DNA of 44,374 nucleotides from Geobacteraceae bacterium (GTDB lineage Bacteria > Desulfobacterota > Desulfuromonadia > Geobacterales > Geobacteraceae), in the NCBI GenBank assembly GCA_028683595.1, contig JAQUHM010000002.1, positions 1-44,374 of the forward strand, given 5' to 3'. The notes under the pieces are model-generated. The model did not search any database. It had not been told where the DNA came from and saw only the letters and a list, made by a program, of their open reading frames with translations. Below are positions 29,423-38,369 of the stretch, piece by piece (position 1 is the first letter of the stretch; every line of letters starts with the position of its first letter). The position numbers and the translations under genes are program-made.

Positions 29423-30538
29423 ATGAACCCCAGAGTATCCGATATTATTGAAATAATTGATACTATTGCCCCATTTCAGCTTGCAGAGGAATGGGATAAT
29501 GTAGGACTGCAGGTGGGAGACCCCTCGGCCCCGGTTTCGAGAATCATGGTTTCTCTCGATGCTGGCAACGAGGCGGTTGATGCCGCCGTTGCAGAACAAT
29601 GTCAGCTTCTTCTGACCCACCACCCGCTCATTTTTCGTCCCTTGCAGAGAATCAGCCTCGCAGATCCTTCCGGAGCCCTTATCGGGAAAGCATTACGCAA
29701 TTCTCTCAGCATTGTTTCCCTTCATACAAATTTTGACATTGTCGAGGGTGGCGTGAATGATCTGCTGGCTGACAAGCTTGGGATTATTTCCACGGTTCCG
29801 CTTTCGGTTACCTTTAGTGAAGCGCTGGTCAAGCTTGCCGTTTTCGTTCCTAAAGGCCACGAAGAGAGGGTTTCACAGGCTCTGTTCCAATTCAGTGGAA
29901 GTATCGGCAAGTATAGCGAATGTTCTTTCCAGGTTGAAGGAATGGGGACGTTTACGCCCCATGAAGGAGCGGCACCCTTTATAGGCACTGTCGGAAAGCG
30001 TGAATACGCTGAAGAAACGAGAATCGAGGTGCTGCTCCGCAAGGATGATGTGGACCGGGCACTCGTGGCATTGTCGTCTGCCCACCCTTATGAAGAGCCG
30101 GCCGTGGACTTGTATCCGCTGCTGAACAATGGCGTTCAGAAGGGACTTGGCAGGATCGGGATGCTGAAGCAGTCCCTTTCCCTGGACAAGTTCGTATCCC
30201 GTATCAAGGAAGAGTTTGCCGTGGAGGGATTGCGGTTTGTAGGTGATGGAGATCGGATGTTGGGAAAAGTTGCCCTTTGTGGGGGCAGCGGTTCCTCGCT
30301 GCTGCGGGAAGCATATTCCCAAGGCGCCGATGTATTGGTTACCGGGGATATAAAATACCATGACGCGCTCGAGGCCCAGTCGTTGGGGGTGGCGCTGGTT
30401 GATCTGGGACATTTCGCCTCGGAAATTCCCATGGTGGAAGAATTGGTTGCCCGGTTGGAAAGCGAGTTGCGCATACGGGGATTTGTCGCGGAACTCTTGG
30501 CGTTTACAGGTGAAAAGGACCCGTTCCGGTACCGATGA
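29423..30538 (+). CDS. Nif3-like dinuclear metal center protein (YqfO/YbgI family)
   Basis: MNPRVSDIIEIIDTIAPFQLAEEWDNVGLQVGD; CQLLLTHHPLIF; ALVDLGHFASEIPMVEELV; inserted middle domain as in YqfO. Confidence 0.93.
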   Translation: MNPRVSDIIEIIDTIAPFQLAEEWDNVGLQVGDPSAPVSRIMVSLDAGNEAVDAAVAEQCQLLLTHHPLIFRPLQRISLADPSGALIGKALRNSLSIVSLHTNFDIVEGGVNDLLADKLGIISTVPLSVTFSEALVKLAVFVPKGHEERVSQALFQFSGSIGKYSECSFQVEGMGTFTPHEGAAPFIGTVGKREYAEETRIEVLLRKDDVDRALVALSSAHPYEEPAVDLYPLLNNGVQKGLGRIGMLKQSLSLDKFVSRIKEEFAVEGLRFVGDGDRMLGKVALCGGSGSSLLREAYSQGADVLVTGDIKYHDALEAQSLGVALVDLGHFASEIPMVEELVARLESELRIRGFVAELLAFTGEKDPFRYR

Positions 30539-30595
30539 ACTGGTGGTGGAGTGTGACCAGGGGAAGGGCCGGAACAGTGAGACAGGAGGTAGGTT

Positions 30596-31321
30596 TTGGG
30601 CAAGAACGTGAGGATTCTGGCGCAACTTCAGGGGATCGATCTCAAGATTGATTCTTCGCGCGGAGAAACACAGGCTTTGCAGAGCGAAATTCACTCTCTG
30701 GAGGCCCAGGCGGAAGAAAAACAGCTCGAAATAGCTCAGCAAAAGGCGGAGTTGAGTGCTGTTGAAGAGGAAAAGAAGATCCTGGAAGAGAATCTGGCCA
30801 CAGAGGCGGACTCTATTGTCCGGTCTGAGGTGCGTTTGCGGGAGATCAAAACCCAGAAGGAATACCAGGCTGTGTCAAAGGAAATTGCCGCGGCGAAAAA
30901 AGTGAAGTCCGATCTTGAGGACCAGGTACTGCAGAAAATTACCCGAAGTGATGAGCTGAATGCGATCATTGCCGAGAAGGAAGCTTATCTGCAGGAGTTC
31001 GAGGTGAATTCGTCCGCTCGCAAGAGTGAACTCCGGGAAAGGATCAACCAGCTTGAGACGGACATCTCCGAAGTTAGCGCGGTGCGTGATAAAACCGCCA
31101 AAGGTGTTTCTCCCTCCATGATGAAACGCTACGAGACACTTCGCGAAAAACGCCAAGGCGTAGCAATTGCCGAAGCAAAAGGCGGTTCCTGCCTGGGCTG
31201 CAACATGAATCTTCCCCCGCAGCTTTTTAACAGCCTCTTCAAGGAAGATACGTACATCACCTGCCCGCATTGTCAGCGACTGCTCTATATGCGCAATGAT
31301 GTCGGGGATGTTTCTGAATAA
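30596..31321 (+). CDS. coiled-coil C4-type zinc ribbon protein
   Basis: Long coiled coil followed by GGSCLGCNMNLPPQLFN...YITCPHCQRLLY; TTG start after AGGAGG. Confidence 0.88.
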   Translation: MGKNVRILAQLQGIDLKIDSSRGETQALQSEIHSLEAQAEEKQLEIAQQKAELSAVEEEKKILEENLATEADSIVRSEVRLREIKTQKEYQAVSKEIAAAKKVKSDLEDQVLQKITRSDELNAIIAEKEAYLQEFEVNSSARKSELRERINQLETDISEVSAVRDKTAKGVSPSMMKRYETLREKRQGVAIAEAKGGSCLGCNMNLPPQLFNSLFKEDTYITCPHCQRLLYMRNDVGDVSE

Positions 31322-31329
31322 TACATAGA

Positions 31330-31729
31330 TTGGTCGAAGTAGTCCAGATGGCCGCTGCCTGCCGAAGCTTTTGCGAAGGCGGGGAGAGGAAAGTCCGGGC
31401 TCCATAGGGCATGGTGCTGGATAACGTCCAGCGGGGGCAACCCCAGGGAAAGTGCCACAGAGAGAAGACCGCCCGCCGAAGCCTTGGCGTAGGAGGGTAA
31501 GGGTGAAAGGGTGAGGTAAGAGCTCACCAGGTCCGGTGGTGACATCGGGTGCTCGGTAAACCCCACCAGGAGCAAGGCCAAATAGGGGAGCGTTAAGGAC
31601 GGCCCGTCCGTGCTTCCGGGTTGGCTGCTTGATGCCGTCGGTAACGGCGGCACTAGAGGAATGGTCATCACCCGTCGTCGGGTAACCTGCGATGGGAACA
31701 GAACCCGGCTTACGGTCTGCTTCGACCAA
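31330..31729 (+). ncRNA. rnpB: RNase P RNA (bacterial type A)
   Basis: TTGGTCGAAG/CTTCGACCAA terminal helix (P1); GAGGAAAGTCCGGGCTCCATAGGGCA; GGGAAAGTGCCACAGAGA; GGTAAGGGTGAAAGGGTGAGGTAAGAGCTCACC; ACAGAACCCGGCTTAC. Confidence 0.97.
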
Positions 31730-31769
31730 ACATGTTTTGACAGGATTCATTTTTTTGCAGGGAGTTTTT

Positions 31770-32318
31770 TTGACGGATCAGGAACTGTGGGAACGTGCCC
31801 TATCTATTGCCAGGGTTGAATATGAAACCCTTTCCGCATCGGTGAAAGACAAGGTGCTTGGAATAGGTGAATCCATTCGGCAGAAAAAGCAGGAAATGTA
31901 TGACTTGGCAGGGGGGGCGGCTGTAGTCGAAACCTGCGCCGACTGTGGGGGGCTTTGCTGCGAAAAAGGAAAATACCATTTTTCCGTGATTGATCTGCTG
32001 ATGTATCTCTCAACCGGCAAAGAGCTTTTTACACCATTATTCCGCGAAATACCCTGTCCTTTTCTTGGGGCAGAGGGCTGTTTCATGCCCCCTGCTTACC
32101 GCCCTTTTACCTGCATAACCTTCCACTGCGAGCGACTTGAAGTACTTCTTTCCTTTGCAGACCTGGAACGAATGTGTCACCTGGAGCGCGACCTGCGAGC
32201 TCTTTGTCAAAAGATGGAAGAACTGTTCGGAAAGCGTTTGATGCAGGGCCTTCTTTTGAGTTGCGCACGGTATCTTCGTGGCGAAGATACCGCGATCTTA
32301 GGTTCCGGGAGCCATTAA
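31770..32318 (+). CDS. Cys-rich YkgJ-type putative zinc/iron-chelating domain protein
   Basis: CADCGGLCCEKGKYHFS...PCPFLGAEGCFMPPAYRPFTCITFHC; TTG start after AGGGAG. Confidence 0.75.
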   Translation: MTDQELWERALSIARVEYETLSASVKDKVLGIGESIRQKKQEMYDLAGGAAVVETCADCGGLCCEKGKYHFSVIDLLMYLSTGKELFTPLFREIPCPFLGAEGCFMPPAYRPFTCITFHCERLEVLLSFADLERMCHLERDLRALCQKMEELFGKRLMQGLLLSCARYLRGEDTAILGSGSH

Positions 32319-32336
32319 TACTTCTTCGGAGGACCC

Positions 32337-32687
32337 ATGGTAACGAGTGTTCATGATCTTGTTTGTATTCATATAGAGAATAAACCAGCTTTTTTTGCCC
32401 GAATCGAAGACATTGTTCCTGATGTAAAGAGGGGGTGGTGGAAAGTGAGTCTGCTGGTGTTAACCAGCCCGCTTCAGATTTTTACCTGGATATTGGAAGA
32501 TAGTCAGATTAACGGAGCTCCCTTTACCATGGGAGGCACGCCGATTATGCTTGAAAAGGTCGTATCCCCCCTGGAGCAGGAAGATACGGGACTGTCTTCA
32601 TCTCAAGAGAAGGATACTGTCCCGGTGACTGACAAAAAGGAGACGGCAAAGGTTGTCTCTCTGGTTGATCGCAAGAAAGAGAAGTGA
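32337..32687 (+). CDS. hypothetical protein
   Basis: 116-aa ORF with ATG after GGAGG, in the operon direction; no recognised domain. Confidence 0.65.
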   Translation: MVTSVHDLVCIHIENKPAFFARIEDIVPDVKRGWWKVSLLVLTSPLQIFTWILEDSQINGAPFTMGGTPIMLEKVVSPLEQEDTGLSSSQEKDTVPVTDKKETAKVVSLVDRKKEK

Positions 32688-32937
32688 AAAGAACGGGTGC
32701 CGTTCCATTTCCAACCAGTTATTTCCTGTTTTTTTGCTTGGTACCAGCCACCTTTTATTTTCTTTTGTTTGCTCTATGGCCGTAACATGCTGAAGTAAAA
32801 AGACTTTATTTGGTTCCCAGTGCTGAAATTATCACATTTATTTCGGTCAAGAGACTATTTGTCCTCCTTCTTCCCGCAGTTCTCTTAACTCCCCGAAAAA
32901 TCGCAGTAAATTTCTCTTTTCTTGCCATACTTTTGCC

Positions 32938-32966
32938 TTGACAACACCCAGGACGCTTAGTATAGT
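32938..32966 (+). promoter_or_regulatory. dcw cluster promoter TTGACA-N17-TATAGT
   Basis: Near-consensus -35 and -10 with 17-nt spacing upstream of mraZ. Confidence 0.8.
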
Positions 32967-32977
32967 TTGACCACGTA

Positions 32978-33011
32978 GTGGTATAAAGTGGTAAAATGTG
33001 GAAAAAGGTGC
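32978..33011 (+). promoter_or_regulatory. candidate MraZ box: 10-bp-period GTGG direct repeats
   Basis: GTGGTATAAA GTGGTAAAAT GTGGAAAAAG GTGC, between promoter and mraZ start. Confidence 0.75.
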
Positions 33012-33021
33012 CGGAGGGGCG

Positions 33022-33504
33022 ATGTTTCGGGGGGTTTTTAATACCACCATTGATGGCAAGGGGCGGACCAGTCTGCCGGCGAAGTTTCGCGAAGTCCTTG
33101 TGGAACGCTTTGGCGATGAAAGGTTTTTTATCACCAATTCCAATCCAGTACGACTGGGTGACGGGGTTTCCTGTTCCGGTCTGGCGATTTATCCGTATCA
33201 GGAATGGATTGGCCTCGAGGAAAAGCTTGTCAAGGGAACCGGTCTCGGACTTTCATCAGTTCAACTGGCTGCTGTCAAGAGAAGAATCATGGCCCCGGCT
33301 GTCGAGTGTTCCGCCGACAAGCTTGGCAGGATACTGGTCCCTCCCCATCTCCGAAAGAGCGCGTCCCTGGAAAGAGAGATCGTCTTTGCCGGGCTCTTGA
33401 ATAAGGCAGAGATCTGGAGTCTTGCGGAATGGGATAAAGTCTATCGCCAGGACGACGATAATTTCCCTGGTGACTCTCAGGCCTTGGCCGATTTGGGGTT
33501 ATAG
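33022..33504 (+). CDS. mraZ: division/cell wall cluster transcriptional regulator MraZ
   Basis: [26 protein letters not shown]...[13 protein letters not shown]; heads the dcw cluster. Confidence 0.95.
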   Translation: MFRGVFNTTIDGKGRTSLPAKFREVLVERFGDERFFITNSNPVRLGDGVSCSGLAIYPYQEWIGLEEKLVKGTGLGLSSVQLAAVKRRIMAPAVECSADKLGRILVPPHLRKSASLEREIVFAGLLNKAEIWSLAEWDKVYRQDDDNFPGDSQALADLGL

Positions 33505-34442
33505 TGGCAGATTTCCGCCACATATCCGTTCTTTACGAGGAAGTCCTCCAGTATCTGGAACCCCGCTCCGGAGGGGTTTACGTGGATGGAACCCTGGGGG
33601 GCGGCGGGCATGCGCGGGGAATTCTGGAATGCTCAGCTCCTGACGGGATTTTGCTAGGTTTTGACAGGGATCAAGAGGCTTTGGCCGCGGCGGGATTGAA
33701 GCTTTCGGCTTACGGGAACCGTGTCAGGCTTTTTCATGAAAACTATTCCAATCTCACTGATGTGCTGGCTCGGGAAGAGATTGAATCAATCGACGGTATG
33801 GTGCTTGACGTTGGCGTTTCGTCCCATCAACTGGACAAGGCAGAGCGCGGTTTCAGCTTTCAGCAGGACGCTCAACTGGATATGAGGATGGACGGGTCTG
33901 CCGGGAGAACCGCTGCCGATCTCGTAAATATCCTTTCTGAAAAGGAATTGGAGCAGATACTCTGGGAGTTTGGCGAGGAGCGATGGGCACGGAGAATAGC
34001 TTCCATGATTGTTGCGGCGCGAGATGTGGAACCCATCAGCACTACATCGCGACTTGTTGACATTGTTAAAGGCGCCATTCCCCGGGCATGCTGGGAGGCA
34101 CGTCTGCATCCTGCCACCAGAACCTTTCAGGCACTGCGCATAGCCGTGAATGAAGAACTTAAAAGCCTGGAGCGCGGACTGGTTGCCGGTATTGAATCCT
34201 TGAAAAAGGGTGGTCGAATCGTCGTTATTTCTTTCCACTCCCTGGAAGACAGGATAGTGAAGAATGTCTTTAATGAATTTGCCCGAGGCTGCATTTGTCC
34301 GAAAAGTGTTCCGAGGTGTGTCTGCGGGAAAGTACCTGTCGTGCGAAAACTGACCGGTAGGCCTGTTGTTGCCGGGTCGGAAGAGATCGCTGCAAATTCC
34401 CGCTCTCGCAGTGCAAAACTGCGGGCCGCTGAAAAACTTTAG
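33504..34442 (+). CDS. rsmH: 16S rRNA (cytosine(1402)-N(4))-methyltransferase RsmH
   Basis: [58 protein letters not shown]. Confidence 0.97.
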   Translation: MADFRHISVLYEEVLQYLEPRSGGVYVDGTLGGGGHARGILECSAPDGILLGFDRDQEALAAAGLKLSAYGNRVRLFHENYSNLTDVLAREEIESIDGMVLDVGVSSHQLDKAERGFSFQQDAQLDMRMDGSAGRTAADLVNILSEKELEQILWEFGEERWARRIASMIVAARDVEPISTTSRLVDIVKGAIPRACWEARLHPATRTFQALRIAVNEELKSLERGLVAGIESLKKGGRIVVISFHSLEDRIVKNVFNEFARGCICPKSVPRCVCGKVPVVRKLTGRPVVAGSEEIAANSRSRSAKLRAAEKL

Positions 34443-34462
34443 AGGGAAAGGAGTCTTCTGCC

Positions 34463-34798
34463 ATGTCATTCGCGAAAACTGCACTCAGCAAGGTAGCCTC
34501 GCCGAAAAAAATGGAGTTGGCGGCCTCACAGAGATGGGACCTTTTCCCGTATCTTGTTACTCTCCTGTCCCTGCTTACCCTTCTCTCGCTTTTCCACGTC
34601 TGGTCACGGGTAAAGGTTGTTGACTTGAATCTGGAAATCACGGAGGCGAGCCACCTTTACAAGGGATTGCTGCAGGAAAAGAATATGCTGAGGCTTGAGG
34701 TCGCATCCTTGAAGAATCCGGCACGAATCGAGGCGCTGGCAAAGGGTGAACTGGGGATGGACCTGCCCAGCGACCAGCAGGTGATTGCCGTCAAATGA
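34463..34798 (+). CDS. ftsL: cell division protein FtsL
   Basis: Small single-TM protein between rsmH and ftsI, with FtsL-like coiled coil and ...IEALAKGELGMDLPS. Confidence 0.85.
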   Translation: MSFAKTALSKVASPKKMELAASQRWDLFPYLVTLLSLLTLLSLFHVWSRVKVVDLNLEITEASHLYKGLLQEKNMLRLEVASLKNPARIEALAKGELGMDLPSDQQVIAVK

Positions 34799-36774
34799 AG
34801 GATGCCAAGGAACAATGGTCCAGAATCCGCATCCGCATCATTGGTGTCCTGTTTGCAATTTTCTTTGTAATAACGTCGTTTCGGGCTTTTTATCTCCAGA
34901 TACTCAAGAAAGATGACTGGACCAGGATCGCGGAGAAACAGCATCAGAAAATTGTTCCCCTGACCCCTGCGCGCGGAACTATCTATGACAGTACCGGAGC
35001 GGCACTTGCTGTTTCCATTGAAATGGATTCCTGCTATGCAGAGCCGGTCTTTATCGAAGACTCAAGAGACGCGGCAATAAAGCTGGCCCCCGTTATCGGC
35101 ATGCCCCGGGGGGAACTCCAGCGAAAGCTTTCCGGTAAAAGGGGTTTCGTCTGGCTGCGGCGTAAACTTACTCCGGACATGACCCGGAAAATCCGGGATC
35201 TGAAAATAGCCGGGATCGGTTTTGTCAAGGAGTCACGGCGTTTCTATCCGAACTCCGAGGTAGCCTCCCATGTGATAGGATTTACCGGCCTTGATCCGCA
35301 AGGGCTCGAAGGGATCGAACTCAAGTATAATTCCCAGATTCTCGGAAACACCGGGTACCTGGTTACCGAGCGGGACGCCCTGGGACGTGATATTGCGCTC
35401 ATGGATAAGGTTGTCCAGAAGTCGTCCAAGGGCTACAATATTACCTTGACAGTGGACAAAAATATCCAGTACGTCACCGAAAAGGAGCTTGCCAAAGCGG
35501 TTACGGAAAGCAGGGCTGCTGGAGGAATGGCCATGGTAATGGATCCCCAAACCGGGAAAATCCTGGCCATGGCTTCCTATCCGACCTTTAATCCCAATGC
35601 TTTCCGTAGCTACTCCCCTGACGCGCTTCGGAACAGGGCAATTGCCGACACCTTCGAACCGGGTTCGACGATGAAAGTCTTCCTCATTACATCAGCCATG
35701 GAAGCAAAGGTTGTCGGCCCGAACGATGTTTTCAATTGTGAGAATGGCAATTACGCCATCGGTGGCAGGGTAATTCATGATACCCATAAGTATGGCAACC
35801 TGAGGGTGTCGGAAATATTGAAATACTCGAGTAATATCGGGTCGGCAAAAATCGGCAGTCGACTCGGGGCGGAGAGGCTGTTATCCAGCCTGAAAAATTT
35901 CGGTTTCGGGGAAAAAACCGGTATCGATCTTCCGGGGGAGGTTTCCGGATCCGTGCGGGGTCGCAGTCATTGGTACCCGATTGATCTGGCGACCATATCG
36001 TTTGGACAGGGACTTTCAATTTCTTCTCTGCAGCTGGTAACCGCGGTTTCTGCCATTGCCAACGGCGGATTATTGATGAAGCCGTACGTTGTTGAGAAGA
36101 TCTCTGATGACACCGGTACGGTTATTCGCCAGTTTTCTCCCGAAATCCGTCGCAGGGTGACTTCAGCCCGCACTTCCCAGACGATGACGAAGATGATGGA
36201 AAGTGTTACATCGGAGGGAGGAACCGGACTGAATGCTGTGGTTGACGGCTACCTGGTTGCCGGAAAAACCGGAACAGCCCAGAAGGTCGATTCTATGACG
36301 AGATGCTATTCCGCGACAAAGCGTACCGCATCATTTGTCGGATTCGTACCGGCTGATCATCCGCGTCTCACTATTCTGGTGGTGGTGGATGAACCAAAAA
36401 CCAGTTCCTATGGTGGTGTCGTGGCCGCTCCGGCATTTCGAGAAATTGCGCACCAGTCGCTCTGTTACTTGAAGGTGCCACCCACGCTCCCCCTTAAATC
36501 GAAGGATAAGAAAACGGAGAGCGAGGAATCATCCGAGACAGCGCAGGACCAGGCTTCCTTTGTTGCCGAAGGCGTTATCGATGAAATGACTGGAGGCGGT
36601 ATGATGCCCAATTTCCGCGGCATGAGTATCCGTCAGGTCATGCAATACATGGAAAAAAATTCCCTGAATGTAAAAATCATGGGGAGTGGTCGTGCGGTTG
36701 AGCAGAATCCACAGCCGGGCCAGCGGATAGCCCCGAAAAATCCGGTGTGGGTGAGGTTTGCCCCCTCCGCGTGA
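34795..36774 (+). CDS. ftsI: peptidoglycan D,D-transpeptidase FtsI (PBP3-like) with C-terminal PASTA domain
   Basis: FEPGSTMKVFLI (SXXK), KYSSNIGSAKIG (SXN), VAGKTGTAQKV (KTG); C-term MPNFRGMSIRQVMQYMEKN...VEQNPQPGQRI. Confidence 0.96.
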   Translation: MKDAKEQWSRIRIRIIGVLFAIFFVITSFRAFYLQILKKDDWTRIAEKQHQKIVPLTPARGTIYDSTGAALAVSIEMDSCYAEPVFIEDSRDAAIKLAPVIGMPRGELQRKLSGKRGFVWLRRKLTPDMTRKIRDLKIAGIGFVKESRRFYPNSEVASHVIGFTGLDPQGLEGIELKYNSQILGNTGYLVTERDALGRDIALMDKVVQKSSKGYNITLTVDKNIQYVTEKELAKAVTESRAAGGMAMVMDPQTGKILAMASYPTFNPNAFRSYSPDALRNRAIADTFEPGSTMKVFLITSAMEAKVVGPNDVFNCENGNYAIGGRVIHDTHKYGNLRVSEILKYSSNIGSAKIGSRLGAERLLSSLKNFGFGEKTGIDLPGEVSGSVRGRSHWYPIDLATISFGQGLSISSLQLVTAVSAIANGGLLMKPYVVEKISDDTGTVIRQFSPEIRRRVTSARTSQTMTKMMESVTSEGGTGLNAVVDGYLVAGKTGTAQKVDSMTRCYSATKRTASFVGFVPADHPRLTILVVVDEPKTSSYGGVVAAPAFREIAHQSLCYLKVPPTLPLKSKDKKTESEESSETAQDQASFVAEGVIDEMTGGGMMPNFRGMSIRQVMQYMEKNSLNVKIMGSGRAVEQNPQPGQRIAPKNPVWVRFAPSA

Positions 36775-38369
36775 TGACAATGAGCAGGGATGTTCCGGGA
36801 AGAAGTGGCGGCAAGGGTCTGCCAGGGAGAGGTTCAGTGCGGTTTTCCGAACTTTTACAATTTATAGGAGAGCCGGTGCGGGTTACCGGTGCTACGGATA
36901 TGGAAATTCGGGGCCTCTTCTATGATTCCCGTGCGGTTATTCCGGGCGGGTTGTTTTTCGCCTTGCGCGGGGCAACCGTTGATGGCCATTCCTTTCTCTC
37001 TCGGGCGGTAAGCGCCGGAGCCGTCGCCCTTGTCGTAGAGGATGACACTGAGCTTCCTGAAGGGATTACCGCGGTCACGGTTCGTGATGCCCGGCAGGCC
37101 ATGGCCCGGATGGCAGCCTGTTATTTCGGCAACCCTACGGCTGGCATCCCTTTGATCGGTATTACCGGAACCAACGGCAAAACTACCACCACCTACCTGA
37201 TCGAGTCGATTCTCGCTAAAGGAGGGATTCCGTCGGCGGTTCTCGGAACCATCAACTATCGTTTCGGATCATCATGTTTTGAATCTTCGCACACGACGCC
37301 TGAGTCGGTTGACCTCCAGAGAATGTTGAGGCAGATGGTCGATCTGGGTGCCAAGAGTGTCGTCATGGAGGTTTCTTCCCATTCCCTGGAGCAAAAGAGG
37401 GTTGACGGTTGTCTGTTCGATGTGGGGGTCTTTACCAACCTTACACGGGACCATCTGGACTATCATCACGACATGGAGTCCTACCTGGAAAGCAAACAGA
37501 GGCTATTTTCCGAACTCCTGGTTCCCGACCGGCAAAAGCCGTTGCGGCATGCTGTGGTAAATGTAGACGATCCGGCGGGTTTGGTAATCGCCGGGTCCGC
37601 AGTCTGTCCGGTTTTCACCTATGGCCTGAATCCCGGTGCCGCACTTTCGGCTCGGGATGTTGTTTTTTCCACGGCAGGAATTTCCGGAATACTCACTACG
37701 CCTGGCGGAGAATCGGCATTCTCGTCGCGCCTTTTGGGCCGCTTCAATCTGTACAACATCCTTTCTGCTGCCGGTGCTGCTTTTGTCCTGGGGCTATCCC
37801 TTGATACCATACGCTCCGGAATCGAGGATCACGGCAAGGTGGAAGGCCGGCTGGAGCGGGTTGAGAATGACCGGGGGATTACTGTGCTTGTGGATTATGC
37901 CCATACCGGAGATGCCCTGGAGAATGTCCTGCAAACCCTGCAGGAACTTGCGACCGGTCGTATTATAACCGTTTTCGGCTGCGGCGGCGATCGCGATCGC
38001 GGCAAGCGGCCCATTATGGGTGAAGTTGCGGGGCGTTTCAGCGACCTTGCGATCATCACCTCCGATAATCCACGCAGCGAAGAACCGGCGGCAATCATCC
38101 GCGAAGTACGGGAGGGTCTTCTTCCCCTGGGCCTCCGCGAATATCTCCTTCCTGAGCTGTCCGGTGAAATTACGGAGAAGGGTTTTCTCTCTGTCGAATC
38201 GCGCCGGGAAGCGATTCAACTGGCTGTTCGCTTGGCCAGGCCGGGAGATATCGTTCTTGTTGCCGGCAAGGGTCACGAAGATTATCAGATTATCGGAACG
38301 GAAAAGCACCACTTCGATGACCAGGAAGAGGCTGCGATCGCTCTTCAATTGCCAGGACGGGTGGCATGA
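36774..38369 (+). CDS. murE: UDP-N-acetylmuramoylalanyl-D-glutamate--2,6-diaminopimelate ligase
   Basis: [52 protein letters not shown]; alternative GTG start at 36837 with RBS GGGAGAGG. Confidence 0.96.
   Translation: MTMSRDVPGRSGGKGLPGRGSVRFSELLQFIGEPVRVTGATDMEIRGLFYDSRAVIPGGLFFALRGATVDGHSFLSRAVSAGAVALVVEDDTELPEGITAVTVRDARQAMARMAACYFGNPTAGIPLIGITGTNGKTTTTYLIESILAKGGIPSAVLGTINYRFGSSCFESSHTTPESVDLQRMLRQMVDLGAKSVVMEVSSHSLEQKRVDGCLFDVGVFTNLTRDHLDYHHDMESYLESKQRLFSELLVPDRQKPLRHAVVNVDDPAGLVIAGSAVCPVFTYGLNPGAALSARDVVFSTAGISGILTTPGGESAFSSRLLGRFNLYNILSAAGAAFVLGLSLDTIRSGIEDHGKVEGRLERVENDRGITVLVDYAHTGDALENVLQTLQELATGRIITVFGCGGDRDRGKRPIMGEVAGRFSDLAIITSDNPRSEEPAAIIREVREGLLPLGLREYLLPELSGEITEKGFLSVESRREAIQLAVRLARPGDIVLVAGKGHEDYQIIGTEKHHFDDQEEAAIALQLPGRVA

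Noticed and set aside
31285-31671. minus-strand ORF with two KASAG motifs
   Set aside because: It lies across rnpB; the KASAG peptides are translations of palindromic repeats, so not treated as a gene.
32688-32937. GAACGG-GTG-CCGTTC hairpin and T-rich stretch downstream of the hypothetical ORF
   Set aside because: Short stem with no adjacent T run in the sense orientation; not enough to call a terminator.
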